In this document: piece by piece, positions 10,795-21,434 of the stretch
Position numbering within the stretch: position 1 is the stretch's first letter
Layout: each line of letters begins with the position of its first letter
NCBI GenBank assembly: GCA_032433595.1
Contig: JASWJB010000477.1
Coordinates: 1 to 24,402 of the forward strand
DNA length: 24,402 bases
Direction: 5' to 3'
Source of the DNA: Conoideocrella luteorostrata
Taxonomy: Eukaryota; Ascomycota; Sordariomycetes; Hypocreales; Clavicipitaceae
Notes under the pieces: model-generated
Told to the model about the DNA's origin: nothing
Seen by the model: only the letters and a program-made list of their open reading frames with translations
Databases searched by the model: none
Made by a program: the position numbers and the translations under genes

Positions 10795-12625
10795 TCAGCC
10801 CATCATGCCCGGGTTACCAGGAGGTGCTGCAATGTTGGGCATTTGAGGATTTTGTTGCACGGTAGGGCTGGTTTGGTTCGATCCATATGGTCCTGCTTTC
10901 TGACCAGGTCCGGTTGGTCGATAGACTGGTTCCTTTTTGGGATCAAACCCTGGGAACGCGGCCTGAAGTCTGCGATATAAATCCTTGATTGACTTGTCTC
11001 GTTCCTGTCGGTCCACCACAGCGTCTATGTTTGTCTCTTGTCCCTCGACACCAATTGGAGTCGCTCTCAGTCTGAGCGTGAGATTTAGAGGAGGCGCGCT
11101 GAGATATGCTGGGCATGGGGGTACTTTGACCTCCGGCTTCCGGTCCGCCATGGCTGCCATATAGGATAGATTTCCCTGCAATCTCCTCATACATCTAATA
11201 CATTAATTACTGTTAGCGACCAGACCCATGGCATACACCAATACCGGTGCAAAACATACTGAAGGTAATCTTGCTGAAACAAATTTTCTTCCTCTGTAGG
11301 TTTCCGGTCCGCCGGGTTACCACTCGGCGGAGCATTCTCCTTTTCCAGCTCTTGTCGCGTAGTTCGAATCTGAATCGATTCATAGAGCAATTCATGATTG
11401 ATGTCTAAAAGCAGAGCAAATCTCTCCTTCTCACGAGACTCTGTGCCTGGGCTCATTGGTGGTCCGGATGCAGGGAGACTCATTCCACCACCTTGATTAG
11501 CCGAGAAGGTCGGTGTGTGTGGTGTACCTAAAGCACCAGGTTGTTGCGCATTCTGAGGCGTTTGGTTCTGGGATTGAGGCTGTGGTGTCGTGAACTGTGG
11601 TTGCTGCTGTTGCTGTTGCTGCTGATGCTGCTGCTGCATAGAATTGGTTGGTGTCCCTTGAGCAGCGCTTGGAGGTCTTTGTGGGGTGGAGGCTTGAATC
11701 ATCCCATGATTCATTTGATGTTGGAGAGGTTGCTGTTGGGGCTGCTGAGGCTGATGTTGCTGCTGCTGAGGTTGATGTTGCGGCTGTGGTAGTTGTGGTT
11801 GTTGCTGTTGAGCCTGCTGAGGGTGTTGTTGCTGTTGCTGGTGCGGCTGGTGCGGCTGTTGTTGCTGCTGCTGAAGGGAAGGTGGCTGCTGCTGGGGATG
11901 TTGTTGCTGTTGTTGCTGCGGCTGTTGTGGTTGCTGCTGGTGCTGCTGGTGCTGCTGTTGCTGTTGGTGAGCTGCTTGTTGGGCTGCTTGCTGTGCTTGC
12001 ATCCTCTGCATCATCTGGACCTGCTGGGGGTTCATGCCGCCCGGCTGGTTCATTGGAAATCCTTGCATACCACCCGCCATCATGTAATTGTTTGGCGTAA
12101 AATTTGGCGGCACGCCGCCGGGCATCATTTGTCCGTAGCCAGCTCCGGGGAACTGTTGAGGGTAGCCAGGCACTATGTTCGTAACTTGGTCAGCAGTCTC
12201 TCTCATACAGTTTCCTTTGCCTGAGATACAGTGCCCCTCCAGGTATTCATGCTTTGGACATTATGTTGTCGACGCGTATCAATCGGCAAAAAAGAGGACT
12301 CACTCTGTCCATTAGGAGGCATACTAGTCATCCCTGGGCTCTGCATCATACCCGGCTGCATGCCCTGCATCATCTGAGGGTTCGCTCCTGGATTGAACCC
12401 TCCTTGAGGCATGCCAGAAAACTGCTGTTGCTGATTGTACATCATCTGCGGATTGGGCTGCCCTGGTTGTTGTTGTTGCTGCTGCTGTTGTTGTTGTTGT
12501 TGTTGCTGCTGCGGCTGCGGCTGCTGAGGCGGCTGTTGAGGCGGCTGCTGTGGTTGTTGCTGCTGTTGCGGCGTACCCGGTTGGTTAAACGCCGGGTTGC
12601 CAAAGGTATAACCCGGGTTATACAT
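10795..12625 (-). CDS. Glutamine-rich SSXT/SS18-family protein (predicted SWI/SNF-associated coactivator)
   Basis: Three exons, 12625-12304, 12220-11260 and 11194-10795, give 560 aa. Introns are 12221-12303 (GTGAGT...CTCAG) and 11195-11259 (GTATGT...ATTAG), both in frame. The start (MYNPGYTFGNPAFNQ, 12625) is the only ATG in this frame before the Q-rich region. Residues about 1-370 are low complexity: polyglutamine (15 in a row in exon 1) mixed with P, M, G and N. Residues about 373-445 match the SNH domain of human SS18/SSXT: LLLDINHELLYESI, then after an 18-residue polar insert DYLQCMRRLQGNLSYMAAMADR. The second intron splits the DYLQ|C motif. SS18 is a subunit of animal SWI/SNF (BAF) complexes, so a nuclear role in chromatin remodelling is inferred. 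The C-terminus (about 446-560) contains a region, PLNLTLRLRATPI to AFPGFDP, that I do not recognise and that looks folded. Confidence 0.85.
11585..12000 (-). repeat. CAG/CAA (glutamine) triplet tract in exon 2 of the SSXT gene
   Basis: About 400 bp is built mainly from CAG and CAA codons (CTG/TTG on the plus strand) with interspersed CCN, CAT and CAC codons, giving Q-rich stretches broken by H and P. The codons are mixed, not a pure CAG run, which normally limits slippage. The complementary strand yields long leucine- or alanine/valine-rich frames, which are artefacts of this repeat. Confidence 0.9.
12460..12575 (-). repeat. Polyglutamine triplet tract in exon 1 of the SSXT gene
   Basis: A second CAA/CAG tract encodes a run of 15 glutamines and adjoining QQPPQQP-type repeats near residues 20-55. 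This is the longest uninterrupted glutamine run in the window and the part of the gene most likely to vary in length between strains. Confidence 0.9.
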
Positions 12626-13648
12626 GGTGCCGATGGGGTATTTTCTCAGTGCAGGACCGTTTGTCGGACAAAGCCTATTAAAGAAAAGGATTATCCTGGC
12701 GTCACACAAAGCCCGAAAGATGACGCGACTCAGGATACAGCGCGGCTTTTGCTTCGGTTCCGAGTGGCTGGCATTCGGCACCCTTTGCAAGCATAGACGT
12801 TGGGATCAAAAACAAAGGGCTCCCGTGCACATATCAGATGCGACAATCCTCCGTTCCGAGCAATTGCGTTGTTTTCGCTCTCTCGTCCCGCCGGGATGTG
12901 TTCGAACGAGTTTGCGACGAACGCGCCGCGAGAAGCTCCGGTCCAGGGAAAGAGTGGTCGCTGCCGGGACAGATTTCTTGAGAGCAGCGCAGGCGCTTGG
13001 GGTAAAGAGTGTCTTCTGGTCCAGTGGCCAGCTGCGATGCGATGCTGCGTCGAGGTTGGTGAGACGCCCTAGTCGTCAGTCGCGACGTCGATTGGCGCTG
13101 TTGCCTTTGCGGTTGCGAGAAAGAGACAAAGTTGGCCGGAGGAACGGCGATAGAGAAGCCGGATTGGTCGAACTGTCCCGGTCGAAGGCGGGGTGGGGCC
13201 AGATCAAAGCTGTATTACTACTCCGTAGTTAGCCAGATGTTAACTAACAGGCTTCCCGGCGGCCGGGGAGACACGCGAGACTTGCACCCATGTTGATTTG
13301 GAAGTTTGACTGGCCTCAATTGACTGCCAGCATGCATGAATAGCATGTTAAAACATTTTGACCTAATGTACTCCGTACTTCGATCCAAGTATCTATGGTT
13401 GTCGATAATGAAAGTCACGATACGGAGTGCTCAAGTCCGTCCTTATACTCAGACGTAATGAGTTAACTGCCAGTCCAAAAAGTACGGCATATCCGCACTC
13501 AGCTTTACTCTAGCTAAATTCCAGACATTATCCTTAAGATTATATGCAAGCCACTGCTGCGGTTCTAAAATAAATTCTCCGATTCATCTTCGTCCTCATG
13601 GGTATCAACTTCCAAAAAAACCGGAACAAAGCCTCCATCCCGCTTTTC
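12626..13648. other. Spacer: promoter/leader of the SSXT gene and 3' flank of the MFS gene
   Basis: No gene is supported. The left half (12626-13200) is GC-rich and should contain the SSXT leader and promoter; it has ATG codons out of frame in transcript sense, for example a 14-codon frame starting near 12774. This suggests either uORFs or a spliced 5' leader (a CTTTAATAG acceptor-like site lies near 12675), but neither can be decided by eye. The right half is A+T-richer and carries CTCCGTA/TACGGAG at 13221, 13371 and 13421. Confidence 0.5.
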
Positions 13649-15663
13649 CTAGGCTTCCCCAATAGCAGACAATGCAGCACCTCTAGAAAGCTCCGCTTCC
13701 AGGTCTTCCAGTCGCGACTTTACAGATGGCGGGTGTTTTTGGTATGTAAGAAGTGAGGTAAACAAGGATGCCACCGAAACGCCAAGGCATATGTACATGT
13801 CGATCCTAAAGGCGTCAACAAATGCTTCCCTAGCAAGCATTCGCTGTGAAGCCGTAAACGTAAACAATACTAGAGGTGATCGATAAAAGTTCGTCAACTC
13901 GTCCGGCGTAAGAGTATCCTGTAAATTGGTTTGAATTTTTGCTATCAACACGATGATGCTGATTGCGACGCCAATGCTGCCCCCGAACACTCGCATCTGA
14001 GCAATGATGCCTTGGGATATCGCTGGTTCAAATCAGTCCCCATGTTTCACTGTGATTCGTCAAAACACATCTTTTTTGGAGTGCTTACCGTGATCTTCAA
14101 AGTCTACTTGAAGGACAGAAAGAAAGGTAGTGCTTGATATCTTCAGACCAACGCCGAGACCGAGAACAGCCTCAATGGCCCACTGCTTCGGTGCCGGTTC
14201 CAGGCTGTCTGGTAGGTCCGTAAGGAGTCCAGACGCTATCGCCGTGATAATACTGGCGACAATAAGAACGGGGAAAATGTTGTTCCTCCTCAATGACAGT
14301 CCTCCGCCCAACGCGCAGCCAGCTGCTCCACCACCCATCATGGGAAGCAGCAGTGCGCCGGCCTTTACTGGTCCGTACAAATTCACGATTTGCGATCGAA
14401 GCGGAATATTGATGACTGTAAGAAGCAGGACAAATCCAGATAGAAACGTATCGCTGTGTTCGACGTACATGTTAGAGACGGGGAAATGAGCTATGCTAGA
14501 GCACCGAAGTAGCGAATGCGGATAACTCACAATGTAGCGGCCATCATAACTCGGCTTGAAATAATCCGCCACGGTAGCTGAGCCCGAACAAAGTGAAGTT
14601 TTGGGTTCTTAAACAGCACTCTTTGCCATACAATGAGAGATATCCAGCAAAGACCGGCGAGAATAAAAATCGTGATGGTCGTGGCGCTACCCCAAGGATA
14701 ATCTTTGATCGCGGCTTGATTTATGATGAAAACCGGAAGAACGGTCCCGGCTAGTACTAAAACTGCTCCAATATAGTCGAGATGTCGGAAGGGAATTTTC
14801 ACAAAGAGTTGATAGTCCTCGGGCCAGAGAAAGAATAATAGAACCGCCGGAACAAAAGAACAAGGTCCACTTTTCAATATCGTTAGCTTTTGCGGTAAGC
14901 CACGACAGCAGACTTCATTGAGCTTACTTGATCCAGAAGACATATCGCCAGCCAACATACGTCGTAAGCAGGCCGCCCAGCACTGGTCCGACAACCCCGG
15001 CCAGAGCTACAATCACTCCCAAAGTCGAAGTCACGAGGACTACTTTCGACGGCGGACTGAGCTCGGGAAAGGTTATCATGGCCATGGAGTACAGGCCCGC
15101 ACCACCAATTCCCTGAGCAGTGCGGAAACCAATAAGTTGATCAATGGTAGTCGAAGCACCACAGCCCATCGACGCAGCGAGGAAGATGATGAATGATGTG
15201 CACACTACCGTCTTCCTTCCTATGGCATCAGAAAACCTAGCCATGGCAACGGCGAATCCTAAACACATTAGTTTACCAGTCTCAAATACAACAGATGGCT
15301 GTTCACATACCGACTTCCGTTAGCGTGTAACTCAGAACCACCCATGAGGACGTCCTAAAGTCTTGAAACTCCGTGGATATCTCCACCAACATAGTAGCCA
15401 CGACAGTAGCGTCAATTAGAGAAAGGAATAATCCCATCCCAATGCTGTAACGATATCAATGTCAGCCTCAATGCGTAGCCCAATCACTTCTACTGGAAAA
15501 CATGTACGTACCACGCAAAAATCACGACCAGTCTCCAAGCCGCGATAGGCTTCTTTCGCTTTAATACAAGCGCATTGTTCGGCGACGAGAGAGATGAATC
15601 TGCTCGCCTCCCTTCATCCTCCGACACAGGCGTAGTGGCCGACTCATCTTTGCAGTCAACCAT
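13649..15663 (-). CDS. MFS transporter, 14-helix drug:H+ antiporter type (DHA2-like)
   Basis: Six exons: 15663-15512, 15444-15311, 15258-14928, 14869-14531, 14453-14089 and 14010-13649, giving 560 aa. The five introns are 52-78 nt with donors GTACGT, GTATGT, GTAAGC, GTGAGT and GTAAGC; every junction keeps frame. The polar N-terminus (about 40 residues) precedes the first helix (AAWRLVVIFACIGMGLFLSL). The first-loop motif A is RFSDAIGRK (103-111), and the antiporter motif C in helix 5 is GVVGPVLGG (183-191), followed by WRYVFWINGP. These mark a proton-driven exporter in the plasma or vacuolar membrane, commonly of toxic compounds or secondary metabolites; substrate unknown. The start at 15663 is the only in-frame ATG before the first helix; a GTG-begun frame extends to 15720 but has no ATG. 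It is not next to a recognisable biosynthetic gene. Confidence 0.92.
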
Positions 15664-15722
15664 TATGTCTTGTCGTCGTGACGCAGCAACCCAAAACGGT
15701 GTATAACTGGACTCGAGCACAT
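15663..15722 (-). promoter_or_regulatory. Upstream ORF overlapping the MFS start codon (TAATG)
   Basis: An ATG at 15722 opens a 19-codon frame (MCSSPVIHRFGLLRHDDKT) whose TAA stop shares its last A with the transporter's ATG at 15663. A stop-start overlap of this kind can allow termination-reinitiation, so the uORF could set the transporter's translation level. It matters only if transcription starts upstream of 15722, which cannot be seen here. Confidence 0.55.
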
Positions 15723-17930
15723 GTCCCGATATGAGAAGCGGTTCAGGACGGACATGGAAGGATCTTAAGTCGGAAATCGGATATCGGGATCAAGAAGTTG
15801 AGAGACACTCAAAAGAACGCTCCCCTAAGCGAAGGCGTGACGGGGCTTTCCTTGTACCAATGAGAGCTGAGTTCAATGAAGCATTTGTTTTCTTTTCCAA
15901 TCATATACCCCGCTCATCGGGTCCTTGACAAACACCGAAAAAGGATTATTACATAGTGCCTTCGCGGTTAGGTACTGTTTTTGATAGTTCAGTGTCGATC
16001 GCACTAGCGCAATGCGGCATGGTCGGCCGTACAGTATTGGTTGTCAAATATATACTGTCTAAATCTGGGGTTTAGCTGCGTGCAGGATGCTTTGACCACC
16101 AGGCAGACAGGCGATTTGCGGGGTCTTGAAGGGAACAGACAGACGTACATAGTCATCATCTATCACAATTGTTAAGGAAACACTTTGCAACTCCGTCCAC
16201 GATTCAGCAGTCATACTTTCAGTTTTCGCTTCCCTCGGCTGAGTCTCTGCGGAGACATTCCGATCCAGCAGCCATTGTGACTGAACAAAATTCGATTTTT
16301 CTGGCAACCCGAATCAATGGTGAAGTATATCGGAATTGGAAATGGGGACCAGGATCCTGAGTCAGGGATCGGGATCGACGCACTGTGCCAGCCCGGTGCC
16401 CCGGACAAAGCTACTCTACCCGCGTCACGGCTTGGAAAGCGTTCGCAAACTACGTTCAAAATTGAGGGGGTGAGCCATCCGGAACTGCGTCGAACCGAGG
16501 GCTAAGGTTAGTCTATGCATGTGTCGAGTGTCGCCGCCATTGTAAGATGGCATTCGGATCGTATGACGCCTTTCGACATCAAAAAGCGATTCGCTTGCGA
16601 TTTCATGTAACACCACATAAGCTATATTTCCTCTTTGGGCGGCATCTGACATCTGATTGACCTAGCACCGATCAAGAAATCTTGCGTCTTACTCAATTCC
16701 GTACTATTCTGGCAGTGTTTTTGAGATGCCGCGACATTCATCCGTCTGTCTCCGTTGCCGCCATTATTACGGCAACAGTCGCCCATTGTATTGCCGTCAA
16801 CCCACATTCATGTCCCCGGTCCATTGCGAGAGTGACCAATCGCTCGCCCACATAAAAGGAAGTTTAGGCTTAACAGATTCCATTGATCCCATTCGTCAAA
16901 ACGCTCACCATAGAGTTGCTATTTCCAACGAGCATGACACGTTTCCTGGTAGCTTTTAATCTTCACCACTTGGCTATCTTAGCAGACAAATTACATAAGG
17001 AGTCATATTTCTGCCTAATAGCTCAACCGCAACATTTGTGCTGCACTTCTACGATATTTCATATTGGCTAGTCGGACGTCGCGACATAGCTCAGAGTATT
17101 TAATTGAGGAATTCCTGTCAATATGAAGTCCGCAATCATCCAACGTCGGGACGTTCAACGGGGTGCCATCGTGGCTCTGGTATGAAATTCCAACTTCCTC
17201 TTGTAGCGTGCTCCGTAAATCCAATACCGCAACTACGTCCAGGGCTTTACCCTTCTTCTGCTTTAAACAGACACAGTAGAGCCAAGAGGATAAACTTAAA
17301 CAGATTGAACCTTAACTTTCACTACACTGCTCTAAAAGCCCCAAGAACGTGATGAAATTTTGTTCCAGTATAGACCAGACCCGAGTAGTCCGTAAGCGGC
17401 ATCTGTCCTGGGGCCAATTGTCCAAAACTACCTGTGGCTTTCATAACGCTACTCATAAATGAGGCTTTGATAGTGAGAAAATAACTAGGCACAACAGGAA
17501 GAAACCAGTAGTTAAACAAAATACCGACAACAGTGGTTATCAACGGCATAGCAAATTTAACGACAGCTATAAAGTCCCAAAGACAAACAGCGTCATTCTC
17601 GACCGTCTCTCTGTGTCGTCGAATCCTGTAGGGTAAGGATGAGAAACAGCGCCATCAAGCCGACGCTTGAAATGCCGGAGCCGGCGCATACTCTCTCTTA
17701 TAAATGTGTTCCGCACTCGTCCGCCAGGCAATGTACTGCCATGGAATGCTCCTCTTCATAAAAATAAGAAAGAAAAAAAGTGCGATGCGACAACAAGGGG
17801 CTGAGAGCAATCTCCGAAGCCAGCGTACTGTCAAGAAGCAACCAAATCGTATAAGGCGGTGGCTCGAAGTTACTGCTGGGTCACTGCACCTGGGCAGTCA
17901 GACTCACCACCACTCCAAACCTAGCTCCGT
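15723..17930. other. 2.2 kb spacer between divergent MFS and histidine genes
   Basis: Apart from the possible broken membrane-protein gene at 17322-17689, no frame here looks coding; most are short and begin on TTG or GTG. The left part should contain the transporter promoter and the right part the aminotransferase promoter. CTCCGTA occurs near 17211 and at 17925. A TGAGTCA heptamer at 16358-16364 is too far from either start to interpret. Confidence 0.5.
17322..17689 (-). pseudogene. Possible broken or unrecognised small membrane-protein gene
   Basis: Two overlapping minus-strand frames look protein-like. Frame A (ATG 17689, stop 17567) gives a 40-residue polar-to-hydrophobic peptide containing TGFDDTERRSRMTLFVFGT. 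Frame B, open from 17654 to the stop at 17322, contains a strongly hydrophobic stretch (IAVVKFAMPLITTVVGILF, then NYWFLPVVPSYFLTI) and a polar tail. Frame A becomes hydrophobic just where frame B begins its membrane segment, as if one gene had been split by a frameshift near 17570-17600. No canonical intron joins them. I do not recognise a family. It may also be chance, since neither frame is long. Confidence 0.25.
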
Positions 17931-17947
17931 ACTCGGCGGGGTCCAAT

Positions 17948-17954
17948 TGACTCA
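17948..17954 (+). promoter_or_regulatory. TGACTCA: candidate CpcA/Gcn4 (cross-pathway control) site
   Basis: A perfect TGACTCA lies 99 bp upstream of the aminotransferase start codon. Gcn4 in yeast and CpcA/CPC1 in filamentous fungi bind this heptamer and activate amino-acid synthesis genes, including histidine genes, under amino-acid starvation. The heptamer or its complement occurs three times in the window, about the number expected by chance, so position and gene function carry the argument. Confidence 0.6.
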
Positions 17955-18052
17955 ACCACCCAAACCCAACTTTCATAAGAAACCTGCTCGCAATTCAATC
18001 CATACATCTCCAACTACCACATATTTCCCATCTCGCAGACCCGTGAGCCGCC

Positions 18053-19373
18053 ATGCCACCATTCAACCTAGAAACCTGCGCGCGGCCCAACATCTTGGCA
18101 TTGCAGCCTTACCGGTGCGCTCGCGAGTAAGTGTTTATCATCTTCCATTACGTACCTGCCCCTCCACATCTGCTGTCCCTCCAATATTTTTCCTTGGCTA
18201 CTAGGATAATACTCTAACCACCACCTCCACGCTCTCAGCGACTACAAAGACGACGGCTCAAACATCCTCCTCGACGCCAACGAGAATGCGTACGGCCCAT
18301 CCATCGACTCTGCCGACGTCAGCAACGCTGCCCCGTCCTCCCTGATAGCAGGCATCGACCCCCTCGGCCTGCACCGCTATCCCGACCCTCACCAGCACGA
18401 GGTCAAGCAGCTCCTCTGCAACCTGCGCAACACCCACGTCCACACGCCCAAGTCCATCACTCCCCAGAACCTCTTTGTTGGCGTCGGCTCCGATGAAGCC
18501 GTCGACGCTCTCCTCCGGTGCTTCTGCACCCCCGGCAAGGACCGCATCCTCACATGCCCCCCCACATACGGCATGTACGGCGTCTCCGCCCAAGTCAACG
18601 ATGTATCTCTTGTGAAAGTGCCTCTCACGCAGGGTCCCGACTTCTCTCTCGACGTACCAGCCATAAACGCCGCGCTGTCACAGGAGGCAGACATCAAACT
18701 CGCATATTTCTGCACCCCTGGTAATCCTACAGGTTCACCGCTCGCCAAGGAAGACATACGGGAAATCTTGAATCACCCTACCTGGAACGGAGTGGTGGTC
18801 CTCGATGAGGCGTACATTGACTTCGCGCCGGATGACGCCTCCCTCGCCGAGCTGGTAGCCGAGTATCCCAATCTTGTTGTCATGCAGACCTTATCCAAGG
18901 CCTTTGGCATGGCTGGCATTCGTCTAGGCGCTGCGTTTACTTCACCTCCCATTGCGAAATTACTGAATAGCATGAAAGCGCCTTACAACATTGCTAGTCC
19001 GACGAGCGCCCTCGCGCAATATGCTTTGGGCGAGAAGGGTCTGGCTATAATGCGAGGGAATCGCGCTAAAATTATAAGCCAACGTGAGCGATTGATAGTG
19101 GAGTTACCAAAGATTGAGGGTGTGGGTAGGCTAAGAGGAGGTACGACAAGCAACTTCTTGCTGTATGAAATGCTGAACAAAGAAGGCCAGCCGGATAACG
19201 CGACTGCGTTGGCGGTGTATGAGAGGCTTGCCGAACAAAAGGGCGTCGTTGTCAGGTTCAGGGGCAAGGAGCAATGGTGTCTTGGGTGCCTGCGCGTAAC
19301 AGTGGGTACGGAAGAGGAGGTGACGAGATTTTTGGATTCATTACGCAAAACACTCGTTGAAGTTAGAGGATGA
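18053..19373 (+). CDS. HIS5: Histidinol-phosphate aminotransferase (histidine biosynthesis)
   Basis: Two exons, 18053-18126 and 18239-19373, give 402 aa; the 112-nt intron (GTAAGT...CTCAG, with CTAAC branch site) joins CARD to DYKDDG in frame. The start ATG sits in a strong context (GCCGCCATG), and no other ATG occurs in the preceding 250 bp or so. It is a fold-type I PLP enzyme transferring an amino group between glutamate and imidazole-acetol phosphate. Visible signatures: N-terminal ILLDANENAYGP, TYGMYG, FCTPGNPTGSP, VLDEAYIDFAP, the PLP lysine in MQTLSKAFGMAGIRLG (K245), and C-terminal VRFRGKEQWCLGCLRVTVGT with its substrate-binding arginine. Length and motifs fit a complete enzyme of the cytosolic fungal type. 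It runs convergently with the GH76 gene, 473 bp apart. The start of exon 2 is C-rich at third positions, while its end is more A+T-rich. Confidence 0.97.
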
Positions 19374-19846
19374 GGGTCGTCTTGGAGGCCCCCTTACGTA
19401 CTCACATCTTTTCAAGTCTTGTCGGAGTGACTAGGCAAAACAAAAGCTTGACTGATTTTGTTCTTGACCATAGAGGATAGATTATCACACCCAGAGTCAT
19501 AATAATTCTAGACATCTTTTTAGTTCTAAACTTAAATTTATTTGTCTAACCAGTGAACTTCTCGGGTCAATTTGAGGCATAGTGAGTTACATTACAGTTC
19601 ATTGACCTGGATTTCAAAGCCGTCTCTTTCCCACCCATGCGGGGTCGTTCCGCATCATATTGTGCTGTACGCCATTGCGCAGGTGTGTCAGTATATACCT
19701 TTTAAAGGTGTTTTTATTTACAGAGTTTCCTCCAAAGAAAGTAAAAAGAGAAAAGAAATGGTCAGAGAGCGTGACAGAGAGAGACCTCCCCATAACGAAG
19801 TAATTTGACATTTAAAATGCATACTTGATCAGGGTACGCCGTCATT
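19374..19846. other. Convergent 3' intergenic region
   Basis: This 473-bp A+T-rich gap lies between two genes transcribed toward each other and should hold both 3' untranslated regions. Short frames in it (64-78 codons) have no recognisable content. Confidence 0.7.
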
Positions 19847-21434
19847 TTACGCCAAGCCACAGGCTGCTAAAACAGAACTGACTGCCACCGCGAGCAGTGC
19901 CCATCTGTTGCTAGCCATACCTGTTGCTTCGGATGTGTTGAGGCCCTTGTTATCGGGCTCGGTAGGGCGAGGCGACCGTGCCTGAACCGCAGGAGGTGAC
20001 ACGTCTCGCTTGCTCTTCGCGTCGTTGGCGTATGTGTTGATTGGTTTGAAATTAGCATCCTTCACCCACTTGATGTCCTTGGCTTTGAGAGGTGCTGCGG
20101 AGTCTTTCACAAGGAGACCTTGGATGGTCTCAAGAGCGCACAATTGACCACCAAAAGAGGCAGTATTGTCGAAGCTGCCGACATACCACCGCATTCCGCA
20201 CTGATGGCCATTCTTGCCGCCAGTGCAAGTGGCGGCCACGGCTTTGGATGTTGGGATGAGTAGGTCCTCGACCTTTTTGCGGAGTGATGGCATAATGTGT
20301 GCGGTCTGCCACATGAAGCGAGAGAGGTAGCCCTTGAAGGTGATCATGTCGTAATTGCAGGTGCCTTTGGGCTCGCACTCTGCCTCCCACATAATGTTCT
20401 TGTCCTTGCCTGTGAAGAAGTACTTGCCTGCCTCGTCAAGCAGCTTCTCAGTGCGCTTTGCCCACTTATCCTGACCAGTCTGCTCAGCCATGATAGCAGC
20501 GCCGTACAAGAAGATACCGGTGGTGTAGGAGAAGGACTTCTTGTTGACATCCTTGCATCCGGTATCGATGCCAGCACCATCGTAGATACGATACGTCTGG
20601 CTGTCAATGAAGCCAACTTCTGCGTTCCAGTCCCAAAGCTTCTCTGCCCAGTTGAGATATGTGTTGTTACCCGTCGCACGGGCCATGCGAGCCGCCAGTT
20701 GGAAGAAACCACCATTACTAACGGAATTCTTGTATTTCAGTCCATTGGGATTGCTGGCATGAATCTGCCAGAAGACGCCGCCGTTGCAGTTCTTAGTGTC
20801 CCATCGGCCAACAAGCTGGTTAAAGACGTTGGCGGACATGTCAAGCCAAGAGGGAAGGTTGGCATCAGGCTGAGGGAAGTTGCGCTCAGCAGCGGACAAA
20901 GCGGCTGAGCCCCAGAAGAACAGGTCGTCATTGCCTTCTTCGTCAGCATGTTCAGCAGGCTCATAGTTCTTGCCAGCTCCTAGGTTGGTAGGGGCCAGCA
21001 AGGCCTGAAGCACCACGCCATTGTAGCTGGGATCGGAGGTGTAATGATAATAGTCCAGCATGGCACCCCAAAGCGCGCCAGATACCCACCAATAATATGG
21101 TTGCTTCACACTGCCAAAGTCCTGTAAGGAGGGGAGGACGTCAGTCGAACACAGTTCCGCCTATTTAGTGACTTGTACACAAGGAGTTGATTGCTTACCC
21201 TTGATTTAGGGTCAGTGGTGTTACCCGAATAGTAACTCATAGTATCGTAAGCGAGGGTAGCAGCAACATTTCGAACGGAAGCTGGACCAAATATTTAGCA
21301 CCGCGAGCTGGGAGTAGGAGTTGCATGTTATCAAACCCACCTTGGCTGTCGACATTGATGTCCTTTGGCGCAATGAGGCCACTCAAAGTAGGGCCCGCGG
21401 CAGCAACCGCGTGCACACTCTTCATGAACTTCAT
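19847..21434 (-). CDS. GPI-anchored GH76 cell-wall enzyme, DFG5/DCW1 type (mannan endo-1,6-alpha-mannosidase family)
   Basis: Exons 21434-21341, 21281-21199 and 21121-19847 give 483 aa. Introns are 21282-21340 (GTGGGT...TCCAG) and 21122-21198 (GTAAGC...TACAG); both joins keep frame (DSQ|ASVRNVAATL and DPKSR|DFGSVKQ). The N-terminus (KSVHAVAAAG...) is a weak signal peptide. Family signatures are AYDTMSYYSGN, PYYWWVSGALWGAMLDYYHY, the acidic pair in EEGNDDLFFWGSAALSAAE (D124-D125, the expected catalytic aspartates) and FWQIH. The last 20 or so residues (RWALLAVAVSSVLAACGLA) are a GPI-attachment hydrophobic tail after an S/N/G-rich stretch. In yeasts, Dfg5 and Dcw1 help link GPI-mannoproteins to wall glucan and are jointly essential, so a transglycosidase role at the plasma membrane or wall is inferred. 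Filamentous fungi have several paralogues, so orthology to either is undecided. Confidence 0.93.

Noticed and set aside
11541..12224. Long plus-strand leucine-rich and alanine/valine-rich reading frames
   Set aside because: They are the complement of the CAG/CAA tract in the SSXT gene; their composition follows entirely from the repeat.
12624..13232. Plus-strand frame of 202 codons upstream of the SSXT gene
   Set aside because: Arginine- and serine-rich with no motif, overlaps the SSXT start, and lies in GC-rich leader DNA where open frames arise by chance.
17704..18204. 166-codon plus-strand frame overlapping the start of the histidine gene
   Set aside because: It is out of frame with the aminotransferase, has no motif, and its downstream part is explained by the real first exon and intron.
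13649..19373. Secondary-metabolite cluster around the efflux transporter
   Set aside because: Flanking genes are chromatin, histidine and cell-wall genes; no synthase, P450 or cluster regulator is present in the window.
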